NCBI RefSeq assembly: GCF_014205225.1 | Contig: NZ_JACHNB010000001.1 | Span: 3,143,501 to 3,207,500, forward strand | Source of the DNA: Actinoplanes octamycinicus | GTDB taxonomy: Bacteria; Actinomycetota; Actinomycetes; Mycobacteriales; Micromonosporaceae | Reading direction: 5' to 3' | DNA length: 64,000 bases | Shown here: piece after piece, positions 1 to 9,593 of the stretch | Position numbering within the stretch: the stretch's first letter is position 1 | Layout: the number at the start of each line of letters is the position of its first letter | Position numbers and translations under genes: made by a program | Notes under the pieces: generated by a model | The model's database searches: none | Told to the model about the DNA's origin: nothing | What the model saw: the letters and a program-made list of their open reading frames with translations, nothing else

Positions 1-902
1 CCCTGGTCGACAAGGAGAGCCACGACGGGACCCTGGGCTACGGCGACACCACCGGGCTCGCCTCCAGCCGCAGCGGCACGGTCACCTGGCTGCCCGCCGT
101 CGGCGCCACCGTCAGACGCGGCAAACCGCTGTACAAGATGGACAACAAGCCGGTGCTGCTGATGTACGGCACGCTGCCCGCCTACCGCTCGCTCTCCTCC
201 GGTGCCGAGGGCGCCGACGTCAAGCAGCTGGAGAAGAACCTCTGGGCGCTCGGCTACCGGGGCTTCACGGTGGACGACGAGTACACCTCGGCCACCGCCG
301 ACGCGGTCGAGCAGTGGCAGGACGACCTCGGCCTGGACGAGACCGGCACGGTGGAGCTCGGCCGGGTGGTGTTCAAGCCCCGGGCGCTGCGGATCGACTC
401 GCACACCGTCGAACCTGGCGCGGCCGCCCAGCCGGGCACCGAGCTGCTGCAGGTCAGCGACACCGGCCGGGTCGCCACCGTGGAACTCGACGTGGCCGAC
501 CAGCGGCTGGCCAAGAAGGGCGCGAAGGTCGACGTCACGCTGCCCGACGCAACCGTGGTCCCGGCCCGGATCAGCGAGGTCGAGACCACCGTCGAACAGG
601 CCGAGAACCCGGGGGAGGAGGACACCACCAAGGTCGGCGTGACGCTGACCTTCGACAAGGCGCCGGCCGGGCTGAACCAGGCGGCGGTCACCGTGCTCTT
701 CGTCGCCTCGAAGGCCGAGAACGTGCTGACCGTGCCGATCAACGCGCTGCTGGCGCTCGCCGAGGGCGGTTACGGCCTGCAGGTGGTGGACGGCGGCACC
801 ACCAGGATCGTGGCGGTGCGGACCGGCCTGTTCGCCGACGGCCGGGTCGAGGTCTCCGGCGACGGCCTCGCCGAGGGCATGAAGGTCGGGGTCCCGGCAT
901 GA
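1..902 (+). CDS. Membrane-fusion (HlyD/MacA-like) efflux adaptor with peptidoglycan-binding domain, 5'-truncated
   Basis: The reading frame is open from base 3, so the gene begins before the window; the ATG at 138 is internal. The visible part holds a lipoyl/barrel-like stretch ([16 protein letters not shown]), then a PG_binding_1-type domain ([19 protein letters not shown]), then a beta-barrel/membrane-proximal region ending [16 protein letters not shown]. This is the usual order in actinobacterial adaptor proteins of MacAB-type exporters. Its stop overlaps the start of the ABC ATPase (ATGA at 899), so the three genes form one operon. The adaptor probably links the ABC pump to the cell wall; the substrate is not evident. 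Confidence 0.85.
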   Translation, partial: LVDKESHDGTLGYGDTTGLASSRSGTVTWLPAVGATVRRGKPLYKMDNKPVLLMYGTLPAYRSLSSGAEGADVKQLEKNLWALGYRGFTVDDEYTSATADAVEQWQDDLGLDETGTVELGRVVFKPRALRIDSHTVEPGAAAQPGTELLQVSDTGRVATVELDVADQRLAKKGAKVDVTLPDATVVPARISEVETTVEQAENPGEEDTTKVGVTLTFDKAPAGLNQAAVTVLFVASKAENVLTVPINALLALAEGGYGLQVVDGGTTRIVAVRTGLFADGRVEVSGDGLAEGMKVGVPA

Positions 903-1558
903 GCCCGGTGATCGAACTGAGCGAGGTCACCAAGACCTATCCGGGCGGGGTCACCGCGCTCCGCTCGGTCGACCTCACCGTGGCGGCCGGCGAGCTGATC
1001 GCCATCGTCGGCCCGTCCGGCTCCGGCAAGTCCACCATGCTGCACATGATCGGCACCCTGGACCGGCCGACCAGCGGCGCCATCCGGATCGCCGGGCACG
1101 ACGTGGCGGCCCTGTCCGACCGGCAACTGTCGGCGCTGCGGGCCCGCTCCATCGGCTTCGTGTTCCAGCAGTTCCACCTGGCGCCGGGGCGGAACGCGGT
1201 GGCCAACGTCGCGGACGGACTGCTCTACTCCGGCGTACCGAAAAAGGAACGGGAGCGGCGCGCCGAAGCCGCCCTGATCCGGGTCGGCCTCGGCGATCGT
1301 CTCGGGCATCGCCCGCATCAGCTCTCCGGAGGAGAGCGGCAGCGAGTCGCGGTGGCCCGCGCGGTGGCCGGCGACCCGGCGGTGCTGCTGGCCGACGAGC
1401 CCACCGGCAACCTGGACTCGGTCGCCGGGGCCGGCGTGGTCGACCTGCTCCGCGAGCTGAACGCGGCCGGCACCACGGTCCTGGTGATCACGCACGACCA
1501 CGAGATCGCCGGCTCGCTGCCCCGCCAGGTCCCGATGCGCGACGGGGAGGTGGTCTGA
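899..1558 (+). CDS. ABC transporter ATP-binding protein (MacB/LolD type)
   Basis: This 219-residue ATPase starts at the ATG that overlaps the adaptor stop; longer in-frame upstream sequence is only an open shadow frame. It has Walker A GPSGSGKS (residues about 38-45), Q-loop FVFQQFHL, signature LSGGERQR (about 142) and Walker [14 protein letters not shown] (about 161). The [10 protein letters not shown] motif is typical of the MacB/LolD/FtsE group. It should energise the permease encoded directly downstream, which starts immediately after its stop codon. Export of a hydrophobic or peptide substrate is inferred from family and context. Confidence 0.93.
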   Translation: MSPVIELSEVTKTYPGGVTALRSVDLTVAAGELIAIVGPSGSGKSTMLHMIGTLDRPTSGAIRIAGHDVAALSDRQLSALRARSIGFVFQQFHLAPGRNAVANVADGLLYSGVPKKERERRAEAALIRVGLGDRLGHRPHQLSGGERQRVAVARAVAGDPAVLLADEPTGNLDSVAGAGVVDLLRELNAAGTTVLVITHDHEIAGSLPRQVPMRDGEVV

Positions 1559-2767
1559 ATGGTGGTCGTGGAGGAGTCGGCGCGGCCGTCGCTGCGCCCG
1601 GCCCGGCTCGGCGCCGCCGACCTGTTCCGGCTCGGCGGGTCCGGCCTGCGGGCCCGGCCGCTGCGGGCGGTGCTCTCCGCGCTGGGCATCGCGATCGGCA
1701 TCGCCGCGATGGTCGCCGTGGTCGGCATCTCCGCGTCCAGCCGGGCCAACCTGGACCGGGCGCTGGCCCAGCTGGGCACCAACATGCTGACCGTGTCGCC
1801 GGGCAACACCATGTTCGGCGAGGACGCGACGCTGCCCGACGAGGCGCTGCCGATGATCGAACGGATCGGGCCGGTGACCGCCGCGACCGCGGTCGGCAAG
1901 GTGCCGGACACGTCGATCTACCGCACCGACCGGATCCCGTCCGGGGAGACCGGCGGACTGGCCCTGCTGGCCGCCCAGCTCGACCTGCTCAAGACGGTCG
2001 GCGCGACGCTGGCCGAGGGCGCCTGGCTGAACGCGGCCACCGCGAAGTATCCGGCGGTGGTGCTCGGCTCGGCGGCCGCGCGCCGGCTCGGCGACGTGCC
2101 GTCGGTCTACATCGACGGGCGCTGGTACCGGGTGCTCGGGGTGCTGAACAGCGTGCCGCTCGCCTCCGAGCTGGACAACGCGGTGCTCATCGGGTGGGAC
2201 GCCGCGAAGTCGTATCTGCGGTTCGACGGGCACGCCACCACCGTCTACACCCGCTCGGTCGAGTCGCAGGTGGAGGCGGTGCGGGCGGTGCTCGCGGCGA
2301 CCGCCAACCCGGAGAACCCGGACGAGGTACAGGTGTCCAACCCGTCCGACGCCCTGCTGCCGAAGCGGGCCGCCAACCAGACGTTCAACGCCCTGCTGCT
2401 CGGCCTCGGCGCGGTCGCGCTGCTGGTCGGCGGGATCGGGGTGGCCAACACCATGGTCATCTCGGTGCTGGAGCGGCGGGCCGAGATCGGGCTGCGCCGG
2501 TCGCTGGGCGCCACCCGGGGCCAGATCCGCACCCAGTTCGTCGCCGAGTCGCTGCTGCTGTCGCTGCTCGGCGGGCTGGGCGGGGTGCTCGGCGGGATCG
2601 TGGTGACCGCCGGTTACGCCACCAGCCAGGACTGGCCGGTCGCGGTCCCGCTCTGGGTGACCGCGGGCGGGATCGGCGCCACCCTGGTGATCGGCGCGAT
2701 CGCCGGACTTTACCCGGCCATCCGGGCGGCCCGGCTGGCGCCGACCGAGGCGCTGGCCGCGGCCTGA
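1559..2767 (+). CDS. MacB/FtsX-type ABC transporter permease
   Basis: This 402-residue membrane protein begins with the ATG directly after the ATPase stop. An N-terminal transmembrane segment (about residues 38-58, LSALGIAIGIAAMVAVVGIS) is followed by a large extracytoplasmic MacB_PCD-like domain. Three C-terminal membrane segments with the FtsX core follow (about 280-400), including GGIGVANTMVISVLERRAEI, a hallmark of the family. With the adaptor and ATPase it forms a complete MacAB-like exporter. No outer-membrane partner is expected in an actinomycete. Confidence 0.93.
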   Translation: MVVVEESARPSLRPARLGAADLFRLGGSGLRARPLRAVLSALGIAIGIAAMVAVVGISASSRANLDRALAQLGTNMLTVSPGNTMFGEDATLPDEALPMIERIGPVTAATAVGKVPDTSIYRTDRIPSGETGGLALLAAQLDLLKTVGATLAEGAWLNAATAKYPAVVLGSAAARRLGDVPSVYIDGRWYRVLGVLNSVPLASELDNAVLIGWDAAKSYLRFDGHATTVYTRSVESQVEAVRAVLAATANPENPDEVQVSNPSDALLPKRAANQTFNALLLGLGAVALLVGGIGVANTMVISVLERRAEIGLRRSLGATRGQIRTQFVAESLLLSLLGGLGGVLGGIVVTAGYATSQDWPVAVPLWVTAGGIGATLVIGAIAGLYPAIRAARLAPTEALAAA

Positions 2768-2774
2768 ACCACCG

Positions 2775-2990
2775 TCACCGTGCCCCACCGGCCGCCGGCT
2801 CGTCGAGCAGCAGCCGGTGGGCACGCTCGTAGAGGTCGGTGGCGTCCGGGGTGTGCACCAGGGCGGTCACGATGGCGACCGCCTCGTCGTGCCGGGCGGC
2901 CTGGCAACGGGACCGGGCCAGGCGGAAACCGAGCAGCACGCCGGCCACGAGGGCGACCGCGGCGACGGCGAACAGCAGGCTGGCGAGCAT
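2775..2990 (-). CDS. Small single-span membrane protein, unknown function
   Basis: This 71-residue product (starting MLASLLFAVAAV) has one N-terminal membrane helix (about residues 2-22) and a soluble tail ending in DEPAAGGAR. A longer form starting at 3086 is open, but it would overlap the start of the divergent secreted-protein gene and adds a basic, non-membrane leader, so the internal ATG at 2990 is preferred. It converges on the permease gene with 7 bp between stops. No family recognised. Confidence 0.55.
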   Translation of the reverse strand: MLASLLFAVAAVALVAGVLLGFRLARSRCQAARHDEAVAIVTALVHTPDATDLYERAHRLLLDEPAAGGAR

Positions 2991-3085
2991 CCGCTGAGAA
3001 TACTTCCCGGCCGGCGTTGATCCATTCTGGGAGCGATCCCGTACCGATGGACGAAGGATTCTTCGCCAGGGGAAGGCGCCGGCCA

Positions 3086-4096
3086 ATGTATCGCTCCAGA
3101 ATCAGCAGCAAGTCGCGTCGCTGGCAGGTGGCCGCGGTCGTGGGAGTCGCGGTGACCATCGCCGGCATCGGCCTTGGCGTCGCCTCGGCCGCCGAAGCCA
3201 CGCCCACCGTCAACTGCCCGGAGGTCAAGGTCAATGTGGCCGTCCCGGCCCAGGCGCGCAACGAGGTGAACCGGAACCTCGAGCTGCTCAAGACGCAGAT
3301 CGCCGAGGCCAACAAGCGGATCGCCGACACCAAGGGGCAGGGCGGGGCGAACTTCATCCAGAACGCGATCCTCGGCCCGCTCAAGGACAAGCGGTTCGCT
3401 GCGATCAGCCGGATCGAGACGGCGATCGGCCGGAACGCGGCCAAGCCGAACCTGAACGCCGCCGGCCTGGCCGCCTGCACGCTCACCAAGGACGGCGGCG
3501 GCGCTGCCCCGGCGAACCCGGTGGCCACCGGGACCGCCGCGGTGCCCGGCGGCAACCTCGGCATCCTGACCAACAGCTGCGACAGCAGCCGGCTGCCCCG
3601 GCACGACGGCTTCCAGAAGGGCGACCGGTGCGTCTCCACCGAGTTCGGTGAGGTCGGCTCGGCCGCCAACAACCCGTCGCTGCTGATCACCTCGGCGCCC
3701 CGCCAGGTGAACCGGAACCAGGCCTTCACGCTGCGGGTGAGCACCCGGAACCTGATCCGTGACCGGTTCCTGGCGGCCGGTCAGGGCGGCTACTACGTGG
3801 AGTCCAGCGTGCTGCGGAACGGGCTGGTCCGCGGCCACTTCCACACCGCTTGCCGGATGCTGGCGAGCACCAACACGGCGCCCGCCCCGGACCCGGTCCC
3901 GGCCTTCTTCGTGGCGACCGAGGACAGCAAGGGCGGCCGCACCCCGGACAGCGTGACCATTCAGGTGCCGGGCCTGCCGCAGTCCGGGCTCGCGCAGTGC
4001 GCCTCGTGGGCCGGCGACGGCTCGCACCGGATTCCGATGATGGAGCGCGCCAACCAGACCCCGGCCTTCGACACGGTCCGCATCCGCGTCCGCTGA
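3086..4096 (+). CDS. Secreted protein of unknown function
   Basis: A 336-residue protein with a Sec-type signal: basic start MYRSRISSKSRRW, hydrophobic core VAAVVGVAVTIAGIGLGV and likely cleavage after ASA (about residue 36). The ATG at 3086 is chosen because GGAAGG lies about 10 bases upstream; an in-frame ATG at 3047 would place charged residues before the signal. The mature part has a helical, Asn/Lys-rich segment (about 50-110), a Gly/Ala linker and a C-terminal beta-rich half with several cysteines (NSCDSS, GDRCVS, HTACRM, AQCASW). No catalytic motif was recognised. A strong terminator hairpin follows. Confidence 0.8.
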   Translation: MYRSRISSKSRRWQVAAVVGVAVTIAGIGLGVASAAEATPTVNCPEVKVNVAVPAQARNEVNRNLELLKTQIAEANKRIADTKGQGGANFIQNAILGPLKDKRFAAISRIETAIGRNAAKPNLNAAGLAACTLTKDGGGAAPANPVATGTAAVPGGNLGILTNSCDSSRLPRHDGFQKGDRCVSTEFGEVGSAANNPSLLITSAPRQVNRNQAFTLRVSTRNLIRDRFLAAGQGGYYVESSVLRNGLVRGHFHTACRMLASTNTAPAPDPVPAFFVATEDSKGGRTPDSVTIQVPGLPQSGLAQCASWAGDGSHRIPMMERANQTPAFDTVRIRVR

Positions 4097-4108
4097 CCTA
4101 CCGCGAAC

Positions 4109-4141
4109 GGGCCCGCCGGCTCCGAGCGAGCCGGCGGGCCC
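4109..4141. terminator. Bidirectional terminator hairpin
   Basis: A perfect 14-bp stem, GGGCCCGCCGGCTC (4109-4122) with GAGCCGGCGGGCCC (4128-4141), and a 5-base loop. It lies between the secreted-protein gene on the plus strand and tRNA-Arg on the minus strand, so it can serve both. There is no T-run, as is common in high-GC actinomycetes. Confidence 0.8.
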
Positions 4142-4166
4142 CGTCGCAGGTCAGAAAGAGAACAAG

Positions 4167-4239
4167 CGCGCCCGGTAGGATTCGAACCTACGACCGACGG
4201 ATTAGAAGTCCGTTGCTCTATCCGCTGAGCTACGAGCGC
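4167..4239 (-). tRNA. tRNA-Arg (anticodon TCT)
   Basis: Read on the minus strand, the 73-nt sequence folds as a cloverleaf. The acceptor is GCGCTCG/CGGGCGC (7 pairs with one G-T), the D-arm contains AGCTCAGCGGATAGAGC, the anticodon stem is ACGGA/TCCGT with loop CTTCTAA (anticodon TCT), and the T-arm contains GGTTCGAATCC. Discriminator is G and CCA is not encoded. TCT reads AGA/AGG, rare Arg codons here. Confidence 0.95.
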
Positions 4240-4252
4240 TGGCCAGCACATA

Positions 4253-5332
4253 CTAGGCGGTCGTGCCGGACTTGTCGTCTGCCTCGTCGGCGGCCTGCTC
4301 GACGGCGGCCTCGGCGGCCTCCAGGGCCACCGCCCGGCCGCCCTGGTCCTCCGGGGCCGGCGGGATCTCGATCTCCGGCGTGCCGGGCGCCGGGACGAAC
4401 GCGTCGACCCAGCGGCCCAGCTCCCGGAAGACCTCGGCGCGGACCTCCTTGCCGGACAGCGTCAGGTCGTGTTTGCCGCCGTTGAACTGGGCGATCGTCA
4501 CCCGCGGGCCGAGGCCCGGCGCCCACCGGACGATGTGCTCGACGTCCAGGACGGAATCGGTCACGTGCACGTCCTCGTGCCAGGCGCGGCCGCGGAACGT
4601 CCGGTCCGAGCAGGCGACCAGCACCGGCGCGTCGATCGACAGGCCGGCCTGCAGCCGGCGCTGACCGCGGCGGATCGCGGCCAGCCAGCCCATCCGGACC
4701 GGGAAGCCGAGGATCGGCTTCCACGCCAGGTCGTAGGTCCACTCGCCGTGGTAGTCCTGGTGCAGGCTCTGGCCGTAGAGGCCGAGTGAGGGCGTCGGCA
4801 GCTGACGGTACGGCGTCCGGCCGGTCGCCGCGATCAGCATCGCCATCGCCGGCCGCCGCATGAACCAGGGCAGGTTGAAGTCGAAGAACGGACTGTTCAG
4901 GAACAGCCCGTCGACGATCCCCTGCTCGCGGCGCGCGTGCGCCCACAGCGAGGTGATCAGCCCGCCGGTCGAGTGCCCGGTCACCAGCAGCTGGTCGTGG
5001 CCGTCCTCGGCGCGGATGATCCGGGCCGCCTCGTCCAGCTCCGGGTAGTACTCGGTCAGGCTGCGGGCGAAGTTCGGAGTCTGGTGCGGCAGCAGGCTGC
5101 GCCCGTACTTCCGCAGGTCGAGGGCGTAGAAATCCCAGCCACGGGCGACGAAGAAGTCGGCCAGATGGGTCTGGAAGAAATAGTCCACGAACCCGTGGAC
5201 GTGCAGCACCGCCCGGCGGGACGGCTGCTCGGCGCGCCGCCGGACCAGCGTGGCCACGACCGGGCCCTCGTCGTCGGTGCCCAGCTCGATGGTGTGCCGT
5301 TCGTACGGCCAGCCCAGGACGTCGGTCTCCAC
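4253..5332 (-). CDS. Alpha/beta hydrolase (serine hydrolase, lysophospholipase-like)
   Basis: A 359-residue cytoplasmic protein with the Hydrolase_4/S33 fold. It shows the oxyanion strand VLHVHGFVDY (about residue 41), the nucleophile elbow GHSTGG (about 119, catalytic Ser), an acid region near LVACSDRTF and a His near NGGKHDLTL (about 297). The last 40 residues are acidic and alanine-rich. It ends 14 bases from the tRNA-Arg gene and is divergent from ssb. The substrate is unknown; a monoacylglycerol lipase or lysophospholipase role is a family-level guess. Confidence 0.88.
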   Translation of the reverse strand: METDVLGWPYERHTIELGTDDEGPVVATLVRRRAEQPSRRAVLHVHGFVDYFFQTHLADFFVARGWDFYALDLRKYGRSLLPHQTPNFARSLTEYYPELDEAARIIRAEDGHDQLLVTGHSTGGLITSLWAHARREQGIVDGLFLNSPFFDFNLPWFMRRPAMAMLIAATGRTPYRQLPTPSLGLYGQSLHQDYHGEWTYDLAWKPILGFPVRMGWLAAIRRGQRRLQAGLSIDAPVLVACSDRTFRGRAWHEDVHVTDSVLDVEHIVRWAPGLGPRVTIAQFNGGKHDLTLSGKEVRAEVFRELGRWVDAFVPAPGTPEIEIPPAPEDQGGRAVALEAAEAAVEQAADEADDKSGTTA

Positions 5333-5495
5333 CCGGACAGGTTACCCATGGGTACGCGGTACCGCGCCATAACAGATCGTCCGCGATCCGAACCGGTCGT
5401 CCACATTCCCGCGCCGTCCACAGGGCGAGCCACCCGGCGCCGGCCGGCGGGCCAGGCTGAGCCACGTCCGCAGCACCCGACACAAGGAGAGACCA

Positions 5496-6182
5496 GTGTT
5501 CGACACGCACATCGTCGTCGTCGGCAACGTGCTGACCAAGCCCGAGTGGCGCCGCACCACCCATTCCAACCAGCTGGTGGCCAACTTCCGGCTCGCCTCC
5601 ACCGCCCGCCGGTACGACCGGGAGAACCGCTGCTGGGTCGACGGCAACACGCTCCGCGTCCGGGTCTCCGCCTGGCGCAAGCTCGCCGAGAACGTCGGCT
5701 CCTCGATCAACGTCGGCGATCCGGTGATCGTCTTCGGCCGGCTGTACACCCGGGACTGGCAGGACGAGGAGGCCAACCACCGCGTCTCGTACGAGATGGA
5801 GGCCCTCGCCGTCGGCCACGACCTGGCCCGCGGCCGATCCCGGTTCTACCGCTCCCGCCCGGCCGGGACCAGCACCGTGGAGGACACCGAGACGGACACC
5901 GTGGTCGGCGGCGAGCCGGCCGAGCCGGTGGCCGACGGCGACACCCCGGTGCGGTACGGCGACGGCCTGCCCGAGCTGATCCCCGGCGACGCCGAGCCGG
6001 CCTTCCTGGAGGTGATGGCCGAGCTGGCCGAGGAGACCGCGGCCCAGGAGAGCACGCCCGAGGAGGACACGCCCGAGGAGAGCCCGGCCGAGCAGAGCGC
6101 CACCGAGGAGACGCCGGCCGAGCCGGTCACCGCCGAGATCCGGCGCCCCCGCCGTACGAAGAAGCAGCCGGTAGCGGCCTGA
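5496..6182 (+). CDS. ssb: Single-stranded DNA-binding protein (SSB paralogue)
   Basis: A 228-residue product starting at GTG with AAGGAGA 8 bases upstream. Residues 1-110 form the OB-fold of SSB (VVGNVLTKPEWRRTTHSNQLVANFRLASTAR, then VSAWRKLAENVGSSINVGDPVIVFGRL). The tail is a long acidic repeat of EE-TPEE/ESPAEE-type units followed by a basic end (RRPRRTKKQPVAA). It lacks the DDDIPF tip that recruits partners in the housekeeping SSB. It is therefore probably the second actinobacterial SSB, which has been linked to sporulation or competence, rather than the replication SSB beside rpsF/rpsR. Confidence 0.88.
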   Translation: MFDTHIVVVGNVLTKPEWRRTTHSNQLVANFRLASTARRYDRENRCWVDGNTLRVRVSAWRKLAENVGSSINVGDPVIVFGRLYTRDWQDEEANHRVSYEMEALAVGHDLARGRSRFYRSRPAGTSTVEDTETDTVVGGEPAEPVADGDTPVRYGDGLPELIPGDAEPAFLEVMAELAEETAAQESTPEEDTPEESPAEQSATEETPAEPVTAEIRRPRRTKKQPVAA

Positions 6183-6427
6183 GACCTTCCCGCACAGCCG
6201 CCACCCCGGGGTCTCCCCCTGCGGATCCCGAGGTGAGTGGCGCCCGGCGGCCCGGCCGCGTGGGGTCCGGGGCCGGCCGCCGGTGCGGGGCGGACAGACG
6301 TGCCAGCTTTGTCGATCATGACCGATTCCCTCGATCGGGATGGGCCGATCGGGCCGCTTCTCCGAGCCGCCAGGCGGAGCGGCCCGATTGGTCGAGAGAC
6401 AACCCCAACCGGCAGACTGAAGCGGTG

Positions 6428-6886
6428 ATGCTGAAGGACATCCGCGCCCTCGCCGACGAGACGATGGTGCTAACGCCCGAGGATCAAGACGCCGAGCAGG
6501 CCAACACCACCTGGTTCGGCGCGCCGCCGCACGAGCGCCTGGGCACGTCGCCCGACGAGGTGGTGGCCGCCTTCGAGGAGGCCGCGGCCGCGCTGCGCGA
6601 GCAGGTGACCAGCTCCGGGCACCGGGGCACCGCGACCTTCTACGTGTGGCACGACGCGGAGGCCGGACAGCTGCGCTGCTCGGCCGGCACCCGCAAACCC
6701 AGCGACCTGGTCTTTCCGGTCGCCTACCAGGTGACCGAGGATCTGCGCGCCATCGTCGTGGAGTTCCTGGAGGACCGCGCGCCCGGCTCCATCCAGTGGG
6801 GCGCGCTGGAGCCGGTGCCGTACCCGGAGTCCGAGCCGGCGGCGCTGGCGGTCTGGGCGTTCGACCTGACGCCGTTCGGCCGCTGA
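6428..6886 (+). CDS. Conserved-looking hypothetical protein, unknown function
   Basis: A 152-residue acidic protein. I start it at ATG 6428; an adjoining GTG at 6425 is equally possible. It looks like a small alpha/beta protein: helical start with DEVVAAFEEAAAALREQ, strands ATFYVWHDAEAGQLRCS and a segment LRAIVVEFLEDRAPGSIQWG. There is no signal peptide or membrane segment. The frame stays open far upstream, but that part is a shadow over the hydrolase and ssb. It is followed 34 bases later by cobD, without obvious functional link. Confidence 0.7.
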   Translation: MLKDIRALADETMVLTPEDQDAEQANTTWFGAPPHERLGTSPDEVVAAFEEAAAALREQVTSSGHRGTATFYVWHDAEAGQLRCSAGTRKPSDLVFPVAYQVTEDLRAIVVEFLEDRAPGSIQWGALEPVPYPESEPAALAVWAFDLTPFGR

Positions 6887-6920
6887 CGTTCGTTCGCCGC
6901 TCAAAGATCGGAAGAGACAC

Positions 6921-7970
6921 GTGCCGTACCGGTGGACCGCTGACGCGGCCGGACTGATCGCCGGATATCTGGTGGACGCCGCGATCGGCGACCCGCGCCG
7001 CTACCACCCGGTCGCCGGTTTCGGCACCGCGGCCGCCGCCCTGGAACGCCGGGTCTACCAGCCCCGGCGCCGGACCGGCGCGGTGTTCACCGCGGTCGCG
7101 GTGGGCGTCCCGGCGCTCGCCGGGCTGGCCGCCGGCCGGGCCACCCGGCGCGTGCCGGTCGCCCGGTTCGCGCTCACCGCCGCCGCCACCTGGACCGTGC
7201 TGGGCGGCCGGACCCTCCGCAAGGAGTCCCGGGTGATGGCCGGCCACCTGGCCGCCGGGGACCTGGCCGCGGCCCGCGGCCGGCTCAACCACCTGTGCGG
7301 GCGGGACCCATCCGCGCTGGACGAGGCGGAGCTGGCCCGGGCCACGGTCGAGTCGGTCGCCGAGAACACCTCGGACGCGGTGGTGGCGCCGCTGTTCTGG
7401 GGCGCGCTGCTCGGGCCGGCCGGGCTGCTCGGCTACCGCGCGGCGAACACGCTGGACGCGATGGTCGGGCACCGGTCGGCACGGTACGCGCGGTTCGGCA
7501 CGGCGGCGGCCCGGCTGGACGATCTGCTGAACCTGGCTCCGGCGCGGCTGACCGGGCTGCTGACGGTCGCGGTGGCGCCGATCGGGCGGGGGTCGCCGCG
7601 GGAGACGCTGCGGGTGTGGCGGCGGGACCGGGGGGATCATCCGTCGCCGAACGCGGGGCAGTGCGAGGCGGCGATGGCCGGGGCGCTCGGGGTGCGGCTC
7701 GGGGGACGGAATGTCTATTTCGGACGTAGTGAGACGCGGCCGTTCCTCGGGGACGGGCCTCGGCCGGGGGCGGTGCATCTGACCCGGGCGGCTCGGATCT
7801 CCGGGGCGGTCGGGGTGGCGGCGGTGGTGCTGGCTGCCGGGGGAGCGCTGGTGCGGGGCGGTTGCGAAGCGGTGCGGAGGCGGCGGGGGTGGGGGTGGGG
7901 CCCCAACGGGGCCACCAGCATCGTCGCCGGCGTCGCCGCCCGGACCGCCACCCGGAGCGCCGCCCGATGA
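6921..7970 (+). CDS. cobD: Adenosylcobinamide-phosphate synthase CobD/CbiB
   Basis: A 349-residue integral membrane protein starting at GTG. It attaches aminopropanol or its phosphate to adenosylcobyric acid, late in B12 synthesis. Family hallmarks are the N-terminal [13 protein letters not shown], the central [20 protein letters not shown] and the region [22 protein letters not shown] followed by [14 protein letters not shown]. The last 30 residues are low in complexity. The stop overlaps the cobQ start (ATGA at 7967), so the two genes are translationally coupled; CobQ makes the substrate for this enzyme. Confidence 0.93.
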   Translation: MPYRWTADAAGLIAGYLVDAAIGDPRRYHPVAGFGTAAAALERRVYQPRRRTGAVFTAVAVGVPALAGLAAGRATRRVPVARFALTAAATWTVLGGRTLRKESRVMAGHLAAGDLAAARGRLNHLCGRDPSALDEAELARATVESVAENTSDAVVAPLFWGALLGPAGLLGYRAANTLDAMVGHRSARYARFGTAAARLDDLLNLAPARLTGLLTVAVAPIGRGSPRETLRVWRRDRGDHPSPNAGQCEAAMAGALGVRLGGRNVYFGRSETRPFLGDGPRPGAVHLTRAARISGAVGVAAVVLAAGGALVRGGCEAVRRRRGWGWGPNGATSIVAGVAARTATRSAAR

Positions 7971-9493
7971 CCGCCGGCCTCCTGATCGCCGGCACCACAT
8001 CGGACGCCGGCAAGAGCGTCCTCACCGCCGGCATCTGCCGCTGGCTGCACCGCAACGGCGTCCGGGTCGCCCCGTTCAAGGCGCAGAACATGTCCAACAA
8101 CTCGGTCGTCGTGGTCGCCCCCGACGGCCGGGGCGGCGAGATCGGCCGGGCCCAGGCCATGCAGGCCGAGGCCTGCGGCCTCGCACCGGACCTGCGGTTC
8201 AACCCGGTGCTGCTGAAGCCCGGCAGCGACCGGTCCAGCCAGGTGATCCTGCTCGGCGAGGCGATCGACACGGTGACCGCCGGGAACTACCGGTCGCTGC
8301 GCCCCAAGCTGGCCGAGACCGCGTACGCCACGCTCACCGACCTGCGCGCCGACTACGACGCGGTGATCTGTGAGGGCGCCGGCAGCCCCGCCGAGATCAA
8401 CCTGCGCGAGGGCGACTTCGTCAACATGGGCCTGGCCCGCCGGTTCCGGCTGCCCACGCTGGTGGTCGGCGACATCGACCGGGGCGGGGTCTTCGCGGCC
8501 TTCTTCGGCACCCTGGCGCTGCTCTCCGCCGAGGACCAGGCGCTGGTCGCCGGGTTCGTGATCAACAAGTTCCGGGGCGACCTGGGGCTGCTCCAGCCGG
8601 GCAACGACATGATCACCGCGGTGACCGGGCGTCCGGTGCACGGCGTGCTGCCGTTCCACCGGGACGTGTGGCTGGACGCCGAGGACTCGCTGGCGTACGG
8701 GACGACGCTGGGCCGGCCCGGCCCGCCGCACGGCCGGGAGTGGCTGCGGGTCGCGGTGATCCGGTTGCCCCGGATCTCCAACGCCACCGACGCCGAGGCG
8801 CTGGCCGCCGAGCCGGGCGTCCGGGTGCACCTGACCGTCGAGCCGGGCGACGTCGCCGACGCCGACCTGGTCGTGCTGCCCGGCTCCAAGGCCACCGTCA
8901 GCGACCTGGCCTGGCTGCGGGAGACCGGGCTGGCCGGCGCGGTGCTGGCGCACGCGGCGGCCGGCAAGCCGCTGCTCGGCGTCTGCGGCGGGTTCCAGAT
9001 GCTGGCCGAGTCGATCGACGACGAGGTGGAGAGCGGGCACGGGGTCGTACCCGGACTGGGTCTGTTGCCGGTCGGGATCACCTTCGCGGCCGGCAAGACG
9101 CTGGCCCGCAGCACCGGGTCCGGCCTGGGCATGCCGGTGGCCGGCTACGAGATCCACCACGGGCGGGTCACCGCGGGGGAACCGGAGCCGCTGCTGCGCT
9201 ACGCCGACGGCCGGCCGGAGGGCGCGGTGTCCGGAAACGTCTACGGCACCCACTGGCACGGCGCCTTCGAGTCCGACGAGTTCCGCCGGCGGTTCCTGAC
9301 CGCGGTCGCGGCGCAGGCCGGCCGGCACGGGTTCACGGTCGCCCCGGACACCCGGTACGCCACGATCCGGGCCCGTGCCCTGGACGTGCTCGGCGATCTG
9401 GTGGCCGAGCACCTGGACACCGACGCGCTCTGGCGGCTGCTGGAGGACGGGGCGCCGGCCGGGCTGCCGTTCGTCGCACCAGGTGCCCCGTAA
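7967..9493 (+). CDS. cobQ: Cobyric acid synthase
   Basis: A 508-residue glutamine-dependent amidotransferase that makes four amidations on adenosylcobyrinic acid a,c-diamide. The N-terminal dethiobiotin-synthetase-like ATPase carries [10 protein letters not shown] and [10 protein letters not shown]. The C-terminal class I GATase domain carries the cysteine nucleophile in [11 protein letters not shown] (about residue 343) and the His in TYWH-like [10 protein letters not shown] (about 427). Both active sites look intact, unlike the CobB-like protein at 19.2 kb. The start is the ATG overlapping the cobD stop. Confidence 0.95.
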   Translation: MTAGLLIAGTTSDAGKSVLTAGICRWLHRNGVRVAPFKAQNMSNNSVVVVAPDGRGGEIGRAQAMQAEACGLAPDLRFNPVLLKPGSDRSSQVILLGEAIDTVTAGNYRSLRPKLAETAYATLTDLRADYDAVICEGAGSPAEINLREGDFVNMGLARRFRLPTLVVGDIDRGGVFAAFFGTLALLSAEDQALVAGFVINKFRGDLGLLQPGNDMITAVTGRPVHGVLPFHRDVWLDAEDSLAYGTTLGRPGPPHGREWLRVAVIRLPRISNATDAEALAAEPGVRVHLTVEPGDVADADLVVLPGSKATVSDLAWLRETGLAGAVLAHAAAGKPLLGVCGGFQMLAESIDDEVESGHGVVPGLGLLPVGITFAAGKTLARSTGSGLGMPVAGYEIHHGRVTAGEPEPLLRYADGRPEGAVSGNVYGTHWHGAFESDEFRRRFLTAVAAQAGRHGFTVAPDTRYATIRARALDVLGDLVAEHLDTDALWRLLEDGAPAGLPFVAPGAP

Positions 9494-9593
9494 GGGTTCG
9501 ACCCTGACGACATCGTTGCGTCCCGGGCGTACGTTGGGTCCGGCGCGGCGGTCGCCGCGCGGCCCGATGTGCCACGAGGACGGGGTGTGATCG

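Noticed and set aside
770..2824. Long minus-strand frame opposite the ABC ATPase and permease
   Set aside because: No domain, composition of a shadow frame, while the plus strand carries intact ABC motifs.
4230..8000. Very long minus-strand open frame (over 1200 codons)
   Set aside because: It runs antisense to ssb, the 6428 gene and cobD, all supported by family motifs, and its own translation is Arg/Pro-rich with no domain. It is an artefact of high GC.
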